Shown here in pieces: positions 6,897-14,637 of a stretch of 50,879 bases of DNA. The translations under genes were made by a program, and so were the position numbers. Origin of the DNA: Bacteroidales bacterium (GTDB lineage: Bacteria; Bacteroidota; Bacteroidia; Bacteroidales; Paludibacteraceae); the NCBI GenBank assembly GCA_012837935.1, contig DUQG01000085.1, positions 1-50,879 on the forward strand, read 5' to 3'. A model generated the notes under the pieces. The model was not told where the DNA came from and ran no database searches. It saw only the letters and a list, made by a program, of their open reading frames with translations. Within the stretch, counting starts at the first letter, position 1, and each line of letters begins with the position of its first letter.

Positions 6897-7811
6897 TCAC
6901 GGTTTAAATAATCTTCCTTGCCATGTGTCTCGTTCTTCTAATCTTTTCTCAATTTTATGCACAAACTCAAAGTTCTTTAATCCCCAATTGGGTGCGATAA
7001 GCAGTTGATCGGGTGATTGTGAAACAAAACGTTCGATAGCAATTTTTGGATTGAGAATTTCTAAAAAGTCAACAATTAACTCAATATATTCTTCTACACC
7101 CATCAAATGAAACCATTCCGGATATTCATTGAATTGACGAGCCATTTTTGTACCTTTAATAAGTTGAAGTTGATGCAGTTTTAAGATGGTTAAGGGTAGT
7201 TTAGATATTTTCTTAGCATGATTAAGAATTTGTTCACGACTCTCTTTCGGAAGTCCTAAAATTAAATGAGCACCAGTGCGAATGCCTTTGTCTGATGTCT
7301 TAATAATAGCTTCTTCGGCATCTTCATAAGTATGTCCGCGATTGATAAAATCAAGTGTAGAGTTTAGAGTGCTTTCAATACCGTACTCAATCATTACGTA
7401 GTATGATTTGTTAAGCTCAGCAAAATAATCAAGTAACTCATCATCCACACAATCCGGACGAGTGCCAACTACAATACCAACAACCTTGGGATGTTTCAAT
7501 GCTTCTTCGTAAATCTCAATCAGATTTTCAATGCTGTCATATGTGTTTGTGTAGCTTTGAAAGTAGGCAAGGTATTTCTGAACTTTATATTTATGGTCAA
7601 AAAAATCAATTCCTTCTTTTACTTGTTCGTACACAGATTTGACAGGTTTAGCATATTCCGGAACAAAACTTTGGTTGTTGCAGTAGGTGCAACCGCCAGT
7701 GCCTTTGCTACCGTCACGGTTGGGACAGGTAAAACCGGCATTGATAGAAAGTTTCTGCACACGTTCAGAAAACTCATCACGAAGTAGGGTGTTGTAATTA
7801 AGGTAACGCAA
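6897..7811 (-). CDS. YhcC-like radical SAM protein (TIGR01212 type)
   Basis: A 304-residue radical SAM enzyme. The [4Fe-4S] cluster cysteines fall in CPNRDGSKGTGGCTYC (residues about 29-44), with the longer CX10CX2C spacing typical of the YhcC/Elp3-like group rather than CX3CX2C. The region EYGIESTLNSTLDFINRGH and a C-terminal half with GAHLILGLPKESREQIL also match that family. The substrate is not established. Monocistronic as far as can be seen; the downstream side is the tRNA promoter region. Confidence 0.88.
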   Translation of the reverse strand: MRYLNYNTLLRDEFSERVQKLSINAGFTCPNRDGSKGTGGCTYCNNQSFVPEYAKPVKSVYEQVKEGIDFFDHKYKVQKYLAYFQSYTNTYDSIENLIEIYEEALKHPKVVGIVVGTRPDCVDDELLDYFAELNKSYYVMIEYGIESTLNSTLDFINRGHTYEDAEEAIIKTSDKGIRTGAHLILGLPKESREQILNHAKKISKLPLTILKLHQLQLIKGTKMARQFNEYPEWFHLMGVEEYIELIVDFLEILNPKIAIERFVSQSPDQLLIAPNWGLKNFEFVHKIEKRLEERDTWQGRLFKP

Positions 7812-7863
7812 AATCTATTTTTTTACTACGATTAAATGCTATAACTACGATATGTTTTTTCAC

Positions 7864-7944
7864 AACTACGAATGGAACGAATGACACGAATATTTTTATC
7901 AAAACTGTTTATTCTTATTCGTGTAATTAGCGTAATTCGTAGTT
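7864..7944. repeat. Inverted pair of 29-bp CGAAT repeats, downstream side of GxxExxY gene
   Basis: A forward copy (7864-7892) and a reverse copy (7916-7944) of a degenerate 29-bp unit. The unit is AAC(T/C) followed by three 9-nt NNNACGAAT-like blocks ending ACGAATA. About 22 of 29 positions pair, so the DNA could form a cruciform with a 23-nt loop. The matching pair lies on the other side of the gene at 8432-8514. Confidence 0.8.
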
Positions 7945-7991
7945 AATTAAATCAATATTTTTGTGTTATTGTAAAATCAAGATGACTTAAT

Positions 7992-8372
7992 TTAGTACAA
8001 ATTTAAATATCTTTTATATGTTAATTTTTCTGCACCAAAATTAATCAAAATTCCAAGCTGAATATTACTTGCTTTCAAGTAATTAATAATTTGTGCCTCG
8101 TGATCAGGTGTAACTTTAGAAACAGCTTTAATTTCCACGATAATATCTTCATAGCAAAAGAAATCAGCGAAAAACTTTTTATCTAAGATAGTTCCTTTGT
8201 AATCTATTTCCAAGGGTGCTTCCGAAATAAAAGGTATCCCTCTACGTGTAAACTCAATTTTCAAAGCTTGATGATACACTTCTTCCACGAATCCTTGTCC
8301 CAATGTATTGTGAACTTCCATTGAAGCACCAATTATGGTGTAGCTTTCCTCTTTATACAGTATGTCTGTCAT
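7992..8372 (-). CDS. GxxExxY protein, PD-(D/E)XK nuclease-like
   Basis: A 126-residue protein of the GxxExxY family. The naming motif is GFVEEVY (about residues 27-33). Further on are DFFCYEDIIVEIKAV (about residues 70-84), which fits the D...ExK core of the PD-(D/E)XK nuclease superfamily, and an Asp/His/Glu-rich PDHEAQIINYLKA helix. The biochemical role is not known; the nuclease link is a fold-level prediction. It stands alone and is bracketed on both sides by inverted pairs of the same 29-bp CGAAT repeat in a mirror-symmetric layout. That suggests either a mobile unit or a nuclease acting at these repeats. Confidence 0.85.
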   Translation of the reverse strand: MTDILYKEESYTIIGASMEVHNTLGQGFVEEVYHQALKIEFTRRGIPFISEAPLEIDYKGTILDKKFFADFFCYEDIIVEIKAVSKVTPDHEAQIINYLKASNIQLGILINFGAEKLTYKRYLNLY

Positions 8373-8431
8373 AATTGCAATAAATGTGTGCTTATTTCAA
8401 GTTATAATTTGAGTTTTTTGTATAAAAATAC

Positions 8432-8514
8432 TATTCGTGCAATTTGTAAAATTCGTAGTTTATAATTACACTATAATTTGTTTTTAACCACGAATGGAAC
8501 GAATTATACGAATA
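8432..8514. repeat. Inverted pair of 29-bp CGAAT repeats, upstream side of GxxExxY gene
   Basis: A reverse copy (8432-8460) and a forward copy (8486-8514), mirroring 7864-7944. Forward copies share AACYACGAATGGAACGAAT; reverse copies share TATTCGTG and AATTCGTAGTT. A further short TTATTCGTG lies at 8532-8540. The rest of 8373-8621 holds only the nlpE terminator. Confidence 0.8.
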
Positions 8515-8560
8515 TTATATTGTAAAGATTATTTATTCGTGTGTTTGTTTGACAAGATAA

Positions 8561-8595
8561 AAGCACATTACCGAATTATATTCAGTAATGTGCTT
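8561..8595 (-). terminator. Terminator downstream of nlpE
   Basis: An 11-bp stem AAGCACATTAC/GTAATGTGCTT with a 13-nt loop. On the minus strand it is followed by a short T-rich stretch (TTATC). It lies 27 nt past the nlpE stop codon. Confidence 0.7.
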
Positions 8596-8621
8596 ATAGT
8601 TAATATAATTAGCTTTTTGTA

Positions 8622-9053
8622 CTATTTTCTTTTTAATACATAGAATTCGCTCATTTCGCCTTCAGTAAGAACGCCTAGACTGTCAGCTACAAGTGCAACG
8701 CCGCCTTCTACTGGTTTGTAGTAGGTTTTTTCATTTGTAGAAGGAGTTACTAACTCAATAACACCATTAGCAAGAATAGAATAAACACCACTTGTTTCGA
8801 TAATGTTGTTTGGTTCTCTTTCCAAATACTCGCTACGAAGGTCATAGGTGCTGTCTTCACGAATGGTTAAATCGGTTTTAATTCCCGGACAATCTGCACA
8901 AGGCAATGTTCCTTCAAAAGAGCCAATATGGTTTGGAGTTACAACGGCTACTGAATCATTAGTTTGTGAGTCGTTTTGATTGTTAGCTTTTGGGTTACAT
9001 CCTACCACACCAATAAAAAGTACTAAAGCTAAAAATAATTTACTTAGTTTCAT
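8622..9053 (-). CDS. NlpE-family lipoprotein
   Basis: A 143-residue lipoprotein. The signal peptide ends in a lipobox with Cys19 (FIGVVGC). The N-terminal NlpE domain is recognised by GSFEGTLPCADCPGIKTDL, including the CxxC (PCADC) typical of the family, then YDLRSEYLE. In E. coli NlpE is an outer-membrane sensor for surface contact and copper that signals to Cpx; no Cpx system is in this window, so only a surface-exposed or periplasmic lipoprotein role is supported. The start follows 35 nt after the phosphohexomutase stop, so co-transcription is likely. Confidence 0.85.
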   Translation of the reverse strand: MKLSKLFLALVLFIGVVGCNPKANNQNDSQTNDSVAVVTPNHIGSFEGTLPCADCPGIKTDLTIREDSTYDLRSEYLEREPNNIIETSGVYSILANGVIELVTPSTNEKTYYKPVEGGVALVADSLGVLTEGEMSEFYVLKRK

Positions 9054-9088
9054 AAATTTACTTGTTTTAATAAAATAAAAAATATTGT

Positions 9089-10837
9089 TTATACGCCTAA
9101 ATCTTTGCGAACTGCATTGATTTTTTCATCGGCTTTTGCCTCTGCAGCAGCAAAATCTGCACGAGATTTCATTTTACCGCGAACTTCGATGTAGAATTTG
9201 ATTTTAGGCTCAGTTCCTGATGGACGAACAGAAATCTTCGTGCCATCTTCTGTAAAGAATTGCAACACGTTTGAAGTAGCCGGCATATCCAAATCGGATA
9301 TTTTTCCGCTAGCTACATCTGTCATTTTCAGTGTTTTATAATCTTTAATGATAGCTACTTTAGATCCGGCAATTTCTTTCGGTGGATTTGAACGATAGTC
9401 AGCCATTATTTTAGCAATTTCTTCTGCACCTGATTTTCCTTTGCGAACAATAGAAATTCCTTTTTCTTTACCGTAGCCATATTCTACATAGATGTCTTGT
9501 AGTAACTCATGTAGAGTGTTTCCTTTATCTTTTGCCCAAGCTGCAATTTCAGCCATCAAAGCACAAGCAGAAACAGCATCTTTATCGCGAACAAAATCTT
9601 CAGCCAAGAATCCGTAGCTTTCTTCACCACCACCGATATAAGTTTTTATACCTTCATTTTTACGCATCACATCAGCTATCCACTTGAAACCGGTAAAGCA
9701 GTCGTAATATTCCACATTGTTTTTACGTGCAATATCTGCCATAACTTCTGTAGATACGATGGTTTTCACTACATATTCTTTGCCTTTCAACTTGCCAAGT
9801 TCTTTCCAACGAGTAATAAGATAGTAAATAAATATAACAAGTATTTGGTTCCCATTAAGTAAAATCCACTCGCCATTTTCAGCTTTTACAGCCACACCAA
9901 TACGGTCTGAATCAGGGTCAGTAGCCATTACAATGTCAGCATCGGTTTCTTTGGCTTTTTCTACAGCCATAGCAAGTGCTGCCGGTTCTTCCGGGTTTGG
10001 AGAAATTACAGTTGGGAAGTTACCACTGATTACATCTTGTTCGGGAACATTAATAATGTTGGTAAAACCAAAAGCACGCAATGCATCAGGAACAAGCTTA
10101 ATTCCTGTACCGTGAATAGGGGTGTAAACGATTTTCAAATCTTTGTTGCGTTCGATGGCTTCGGGTGAAACGATAATGGATTTTATTCTTTCCAAATAAA
10201 TATTGTCCATATCTTCACCAAGGATTTCAATCAAATCTTTGTTTCCCTCAAATTTGATGTCGTTTACGTCTTTAATTTCATTTACAGCATTAATCACGTT
10301 TACATCGTGCGGTGCAATCATTTGTGCACCATCATTCCAGTAGGCTTTGAAACCGTTATATTCTTTCGGATTGTGTGATGCAGTGATAATAACACCACTT
10401 TGACAACCTAAATAACGAATAGCAAATGAAATTTCAGGCGTAGGACGTAAGTCTTCAAACAAGTAAGCTTTAATTCCATTGGCTGAGAAAATATTAGCAA
10501 CCATTTCTGCAAATTTCCGACTGTTATTTCGACAGTCATGACCAATCACAACACTAATTTGTGGCAAGTCTGGAAATTGTGAAATTAAGTAATTGCTTAA
10601 TCCTTGCGTAGCTGAGCCAACAGTATAGATATTCATTTTATTGGTTCCAGCACCCATAATTCCGCGCAAGCCACCGGTTCCAAATTCAAGGTCTTTGTAA
10701 AAAGATTCAATAAGTTCTGTTTTGTCTTCTGCTTCCAACATTTTTTTTACTTCTGCTTTTGTTTCAGCATCGTAATTACCATCGAGCCACACTTGAGCCC
10801 GTTCGGTTACTTTTTTTAATAATTCATTTTGTGTCAT
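9089..10837 (-). CDS. Phosphoglucomutase / phosphomannomutase
   Basis: An alpha-D-phosphohexomutase of 582 residues that interconverts hexose 1- and 6-phosphates, feeding sugar-nucleotide synthesis. Domain marks in order: substrate loop GTGGLRGIMGAGTNKMN (about residue 52), the phosphoserine loop ITASHNPKEYNGFK (about residue 150), the metal-binding DPDSDRIG (about residue 307), sugar-binding GGGEESYGF, and the phosphate-binding RPSGTEPKIKFY near the C-terminus. The length matches the longer phosphoglucomutase-like group found in Bacteroidetes. The leader holds ten tandem 9-nt repeats. Confidence 0.93.
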   Translation of the reverse strand: MTQNELLKKVTERAQVWLDGNYDAETKAEVKKMLEAEDKTELIESFYKDLEFGTGGLRGIMGAGTNKMNIYTVGSATQGLSNYLISQFPDLPQISVVIGHDCRNNSRKFAEMVANIFSANGIKAYLFEDLRPTPEISFAIRYLGCQSGVIITASHNPKEYNGFKAYWNDGAQMIAPHDVNVINAVNEIKDVNDIKFEGNKDLIEILGEDMDNIYLERIKSIIVSPEAIERNKDLKIVYTPIHGTGIKLVPDALRAFGFTNIINVPEQDVISGNFPTVISPNPEEPAALAMAVEKAKETDADIVMATDPDSDRIGVAVKAENGEWILLNGNQILVIFIYYLITRWKELGKLKGKEYVVKTIVSTEVMADIARKNNVEYYDCFTGFKWIADVMRKNEGIKTYIGGGEESYGFLAEDFVRDKDAVSACALMAEIAAWAKDKGNTLHELLQDIYVEYGYGKEKGISIVRKGKSGAEEIAKIMADYRSNPPKEIAGSKVAIIKDYKTLKMTDVASGKISDLDMPATSNVLQFFTEDGTKISVRPSGTEPKIKFYIEVRGKMKSRADFAAAEAKADEKINAVRKDLGV

Positions 10838-10847
10838 ATTTTTTAGT

Positions 10848-10937
10848 TTATTAAGTTTATTAAGTTTATAAAGTTCATAAAGTTTATTAAGTTTATAAAG
10901 TTCATAAAGTTTATAAAGTTTATAAAGTTCATAAAGT
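10848..10937 (-). repeat. Ten tandem 9-nt repeats before the phosphohexomutase start
   Basis: Ten uninterrupted units of T(T/C)AT(T/A)AAGT on the plus strand: TTATTAAGT, TTATAAAGT and TCATAAAGT in mixed order. They end 10 nt before the mutase start codon. The far end overlaps the stop codon of the four-helix-bundle gene, whose TGA comes from a TCATAAAGT unit. It is a candidate variable-number repeat in a 5' leader. Confidence 0.9.
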
Positions 10938-11273
10938 TTTAATTAAGCCTGAAAGCATTTTTGAAATTTCTTCACATAAAGCATATTGCTCTTTATAATC
11001 GGATTCTTTTATTTTGTTTAGTTCAAATGCTAAACAAAGCATAGAACGAACTTCGCCACAAGACCCTTTTGCAATAAATAAGAAATACTTAAATTCATTA
11101 TTTGTTTTTCTTTCAAAGCCTTCTGCTATATTATTCATTATTGAGCAAGAAGCCTTTTGTATTTGGTCTTTAAATGAATAGTCCTTTGAGTCGCCAAAAA
11201 GCAGATAAATGTTTTTAGTTAAAAGTTTAGCTTTCTGCCAAGCTATAATATCTTCAAACCTTGAAATTTTCAT
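10929..11273 (-). CDS. Four-helix-bundle protein (23S rRNA IVS / Avd-like family)
   Basis: A 114-residue helical protein of the family once named S23/23S rRNA intervening-sequence protein. Typical parts are FEDIIAWQKAKLLTKNIY, DQIQKASCSIMNNIAEGFERKT and a C-terminal helix pair. The family is stand-alone in many genomes and is structurally related to the Avd protein of diversity-generating retroelements; function is unknown. I chose ATG at 11273 (MKISRFEDI). The longer reading from 11297 only translates the flanking repeat. Repeats of one family flank both ends, and the gene sits between two unrelated minus-strand genes, so it looks like an inserted unit. No rRNA or reverse transcriptase is nearby. 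Confidence 0.85.
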   Translation of the reverse strand: MKISRFEDIIAWQKAKLLTKNIYLLFGDSKDYSFKDQIQKASCSIMNNIAEGFERKTNNEFKYFLFIAKGSCGEVRSMLCLAFELNKIKESDYKEQYALCEEISKMLSGLIKTL

Positions 11274-11326
11274 CTTAACAAACTTTTGAACTTTCAACTT
11301 TATAAACTTTTAACTTTACAAACTTT
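11274..11326 (-). repeat. Short-period AAAGTT repeat before the four-helix-bundle gene
   Basis: Minus strand: AAAGTTTGT, AAAGTTAAA, AGTTTATAA, AGTTGAAAG and a degenerate end just before ATG 11273. It is the same unit family as 1283-1338 but in the opposite orientation relative to the gene it precedes. Confidence 0.75.
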
Positions 11327-11330
11327 CTAC

Positions 11331-12977
11331 TTATTTCTTAATATTCGGTAGTTCTAATCCTAAATTCTTCTTTTTGTCCACTATTTTCAATATAAAACCT
11401 AATATAAAGGCTAATACACCAAGGAAAGCTAACATTATCAAAGGATTAGTGTAGTCATAAAGAACAGGTTTTAGCTTTTCGTCAATAGTTGGGTCGTTTA
11501 TTAATGCTTGGTTAGACGATTGAAGTATTTTGCCGATAAGCATTGGGAAAAGCCATAAGCCAATGTTTTGAATCCAGAAAATCAGTGCATAAGCCGAACC
11601 TATTACTTTGCTATCTACTAGTTTTGGTACACTTGGCCACAAGGATGCGGGAACCAAAGAAAAAGATGAGCCAAGCACTAAAATAGTTATAAATGCAACG
11701 ATAACACCGCCTATTTGATTTCCCTTGAAAGCCGGAAGCACAAAAGCAAATGTTAGATGACAGACAATTAACAAAATAGAACCCAGCATTAACATGGAAG
11801 CTGCCTTACCCTTATTATCAACATATTTTCCTAAGATAGGTGTAATGCCGACTGCAAGCAATGGGAATACAGCGAAAATAGATTCGGCTGATTGACGCTT
11901 GTAAGCAATGTAACAAAACGCAATAAGGAATATTACAGATATAGCAAGCAATATAATTTGCTTCGACTTCTTGCTGAAATTACTCATAAATGCCGTTCCT
12001 GCCACAATTAACATAATAGCATATTGGATAACAGCTATTGTATTCGAAGCCCAAATTGAATCGTCAGCCACAGGCGTAAAGGTAAGATTACATTGGAGCA
12101 TATTAACAGCATACTTTTGGAAAGGGAATATAGCTGAATAATACAATACACAGAGTAACGCAACTAACCAGAAACCACTGCTTGAAAGAATTTTGCCGAT
12201 GTCTTTAATCCTAAATGGATCATCTTTTTCTTCTGCTTCTCCCGTTTGTTCATCTAATTTTTTGTCCATAAAGAAATAAACAACAAACATAATTAATGCA
12301 ATCAAAAGCAAAATAACACCAAAAGCAACCGGACGAGATACGTCTATTTTGCCACCCCATTTAGCAAACACTGGTGCAAAAATCATGCAGGTAGCCACTC
12401 CCAAACGAGCCAGAGCCATTTCAGAACCCATAGCTAATGCCAATTCCTTTCCTCTAAACCACTTAACTATTCCTCTTGAAACGGTGATTCCTGCCATTTC
12501 TACTCCACATCCAAATATCATAAAACCTACTGCTGATAACTTAGCAGATGCAGGCATACCTCTATAAAATGGCGAAACTCCCAATTCGTCAAATATCGGA
12601 ATATAGTTTAAATTGTTGTTAAACCAATTTTCTAGCGAAGAACCCATAAACGTTTCTGTTACAGCATACCAGTTAATGATAGCTCCAAGCAACATAACTA
12701 ATCCGGACAAAATAGCTGTAAATCTTACACCCATCTTATCCAAAATAATGCCCGCAAAAATTAAAAAGAAAATGAAAACATTTAAGAATGTTTCAGAACC
12801 CGCATAGGTACCAAAAGCTGTGGAATCCCAACCGCGAGTTGATTCTAATAGATCTTTAATTGGCGATAGAATATCCATGAAAATATAGGAACAAAACATT
12901 GCAAATGCCAATAATATTAATGCTAGCCAGCGTGCTTTTTTAGATTCACGAAGTGGCGTGATTATTTTTTCTGTCAT
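11331..12977 (-). CDS. MFS transporter, substrate unknown
   Basis: A 548-residue inner-membrane transporter with about 12 hydrophobic segments. The helix 2-3 loop has LDKMGVRFTA and the central charged loop has KKLDEQTGEAEEKDD. It is longer than most MFS proteins because of two extended loops (about residues 110-135, NWFNNNLNYIPIFDELG, and 490-515, STNQALINDPTIDEKLKP-like region). A first helix led by RESKKARWLALILL fits the cytoplasmic N-terminus. Neighbours give no firm hint of substrate. Its start faces the divergent polysaccharide operon across a 212-nt gap. Confidence 0.8.
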   Translation of the reverse strand: MTEKIITPLRESKKARWLALILLAFAMFCSYIFMDILSPIKDLLESTRGWDSTAFGTYAGSETFLNVFIFFLIFAGIILDKMGVRFTAILSGLVMLLGAIINWYAVTETFMGSSLENWFNNNLNYIPIFDELGVSPFYRGMPASAKLSAVGFMIFGCGVEMAGITVSRGIVKWFRGKELALAMGSEMALARLGVATCMIFAPVFAKWGGKIDVSRPVAFGVILLLIALIMFVVYFFMDKKLDEQTGEAEEKDDPFRIKDIGKILSSSGFWLVALLCVLYYSAIFPFQKYAVNMLQCNLTFTPVADDSIWASNTIAVIQYAIMLIVAGTAFMSNFSKKSKQIILLAISVIFLIAFCYIAYKRQSAESIFAVFPLLAVGITPILGKYVDNKGKAASMLMLGSILLIVCHLTFAFVLPAFKGNQIGGVIVAFITILVLGSSFSLVPASLWPSVPKLVDSKVIGSAYALIFWIQNIGLWLFPMLIGKILQSSNQALINDPTIDEKLKPVLYDYTNPLIMLAFLGVLAFILGFILKIVDKKKNLGLELPNIKK

Positions 12978-13012
12978 ATTAATTAAATAATTTGTTTATG
13001 GTAATTAAAGCA

Positions 13013-13042
13013 CAAAGCTACTTATTTTTTTCAAAAAATAAG
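13013..13042 (-). promoter_or_regulatory. -7 element and adjacent dyad upstream of the MFS gene
   Basis: Minus strand TAGCTTTG (13020-13013) fits TAnnTTTG. Directly upstream, a 10-bp perfect dyad (CTTATTTTTT, 2-nt centre, AAAAAATAAG; 13021-13042) fills the spacer, so it may be an operator. The -33 TTTG is not evident. Confidence 0.4.
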
Positions 13043-13104
13043 ACATTCTACATCTAAAAAAAGGCAAAAGTAGGATGAAGTGCTGAAATTTTTCAAAAAA
13101 TGAT

Positions 13105-13112
13105 TACATTTG
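13105..13112 (+). promoter_or_regulatory. Putative -7 element of the polysaccharide operon
   Basis: TACATTTG matches TAnnTTTG, 77 nt before the wzm start. No TTTG at 19-21 nt upstream is visible, so this promoter call is tentative. No other promoter was seen between 13043 and the wzm start. Confidence 0.35.
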
Positions 13113-13189
13113 CAGCAAATAATAACTGTTTTAGATTTGACAAGTAGTAAGTTTTGTACTTCCTATAACCTGACTTTTTGAAAAATAGC

Positions 13190-14032
13190 ATGGAATATAC
13201 TACAATAATTAAACCTAAAAATAAGCTTTTTGAGGTTGATTTTAAAGAAATTTGGCAATATCGTGATTTGCTTTCTATGTTTGTAAAGCGTGATATTGTA
13301 ACGCAATACAAGCAAACCATACTCGGTCCAACTTGGTATTTTATTCAGCCAGCTCTGACTACCGTGATGTATATGGTGGTTTTTGGTGGAATTGCCAAAA
13401 TTAGTACAGACGGACTTCCTCAACCACTTTTTTATTTATCAGGAATTGTACTTTGGCAATATTTCTCTGATTGTCTGAATAAAACTTCTGCGACATTCAC
13501 TGCCAACCAGCATATATTTGGAAAAGTTTATTTTCCTCGTCTGTTAGCACCTCTTTCTACGGTAACTTCCAACCTTTTACGTATGGGTATTCAGTTTTTG
13601 CTGTTCGTAATGGTTTATCTTTACTTTGTAATTATAAAAGGTGTTGATGTGTCCCCCAATTTATATGCACTTCTTATTCCTGTCTTTATTATTATGTTGG
13701 CAGGGCTATCGCTTGGTTTCGGAGTTATTATATCGTCCATGACAACAAAATACCGTGATTTGACCATACTTTTCACATTCGTAGTACAACTCTGGATGTA
13801 CGCCACACCCGTTATTTACCCGATGAGTACAATCGAAAATGAAAAACTACGATTGTTAATGTCTCTTAATCCGCTCACTTCTATCTTCGAAGCATTTAAG
13901 TTTGGCACGATGGGTGTAGGGCAGTTTAGCTGGACACAACTTGCATATAGTTTTGGCTTTATGGTGGTACTGCTGGGCATTGGAATAGTAGTGTTTAATA
14001 AAGTGCAGAGAAGTTTTATGGATACCGTTTAA
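13190..14032 (+). CDS. wzm: Polysaccharide ABC exporter permease (Wzm type)
   Basis: The membrane half of an ABC-2 exporter that moves a completed undecaprenyl-linked glycan across the inner membrane. About six hydrophobic segments follow an N-terminal amphipathic part (EIWQYRDLLSMFVKRDI). Family landmarks are QYKQTILGPTWYFIQPALTTVMY, KVYFPRLLAPLS, YRDLTILFTFVVQLWMYATPVIYP and LNPLTSIFEAF. ATG 13190 is preferred over an upstream in-frame TTG at 13178. First gene of the locus. Unusually, 605 nt separate it from its ATPase partner. Confidence 0.92.
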   Translation: MEYTTIIKPKNKLFEVDFKEIWQYRDLLSMFVKRDIVTQYKQTILGPTWYFIQPALTTVMYMVVFGGIAKISTDGLPQPLFYLSGIVLWQYFSDCLNKTSATFTANQHIFGKVYFPRLLAPLSTVTSNLLRMGIQFLLFVMVYLYFVIIKGVDVSPNLYALLIPVFIIMLAGLSLGFGVIISSMTTKYRDLTILFTFVVQLWMYATPVIYPMSTIENEKLRLLMSLNPLTSIFEAFKFGTMGVGQFSWTQLAYSFGFMVVLLGIGIVVFNKVQRSFMDTV

Positions 14033-14070
14033 ATGCGAATTACGCGAATTGAATGCGAATTACGCGAATT
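14033..14070 (+). repeat. Four 9-nt CGAATT repeats at the wzm stop
   Basis: ATGCGAATT ACGCGAATT, a GA spacer, then the same two units again, starting at the base after the stop codon. The period and core resemble the CGAAT repeats around the GxxExxY gene at 7864-8514. Confidence 0.85.
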
Positions 14071-14592
14071 AGGTTTACCGCAAAAGAGTAAAGTGGTGTG
14101 TGTCGGATAATTGGGTGAACTGACATTCTTGTCTGTTTATATATATACTGTCAGTTGCTGTTCGGATGTTTGTCCTGATAGTATCTATAGGAGTAGAGTT
14201 TGGATGTTTAGGTATTAAGATGTGAGATGTAGTCGGAAGTGGGAAGACCAAAACACGAAAAATGGTTACGAAACCCATATTATGGATTTTATCTACATGT
14301 TGGGTTGAGAATAGGCACGGATACTGTAATTGCTGGATAAAATCAGCAGAAAACTCAGAAAACGCACTTTTAAATTAGCGAAATGCTTAATAGTATTTTT
14401 TGAATTAAAGACGATATTGAATACGGATATATGAATGAAGTGCCACTTTGGCATTTTGGGATGAATTATTGATGTGTATTCCATTGTTTTGTGCTATAGA
14501 ATCACTGTACTGCATAAAAAAGTGTTTTTTTGTGTTGTACAAGTAAATAATGAATAAAAGTATTGTAACTGTTGAAAGATTAAAAAGAAACT
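14071..14592. other. Long gene-free stretch between wzm and wzt
   Basis: About 520 nt with no convincing gene in any frame. Two minus-strand ORFs of 63 and 67 codons have no recognisable product. No hairpin terminator or full promoter was found. An sRNA or decayed gene is possible, but nothing in the sequence demonstrates one. Confidence 0.5.
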
Positions 14593-14632
14593 AAACAACC
14601 AAACAGTTAAACAAATAAACGAATAAACGACT
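14593..14632 (+). repeat. Five 8-nt AAAC repeats before the wzt start
   Basis: AAACAACC, AAACAGTT, AAACAAAT, AAACGAAT, AAACGACT in exact 8-nt register, ending 5 nt before ATG 14638. An A-rich leader may help translation in Bacteroidetes. Related AAAC units precede 23084. Confidence 0.8.
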
Positions 14633-14637
14633 ATTTA

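Noticed and set aside
7992-8372. Toxin-antitoxin member
   Set aside because: No partner gene is adjacent and GxxExxY proteins are not an established toxin family.
10848-10937. CRISPR-like or iteron origin array
   Set aside because: 9-nt units without spacers and no replication gene nearby; same repeat family is scattered at other gene starts.
10929-11273. Part of a 23S rRNA intervening sequence
   Set aside because: The protein family name suggests it, but no rRNA sequence flanks the gene.
11274-11297. Upstream start of the four-helix-bundle protein
   Set aside because: The extra residues are a translation of the flanking short repeat and are not part of the family's usual N-terminus.
14075-14484. 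Two minus-strand ORFs between wzm and wzt
   Set aside because: Short, low-complexity, no recognisable motif, no promoter or leader; opposite to operon direction.
14593-14632. Shine-Dalgarno region of wzt
   Set aside because: The array is AAAC-based with no GGAGG-like core; Bacteroidetes start sites rarely use one.
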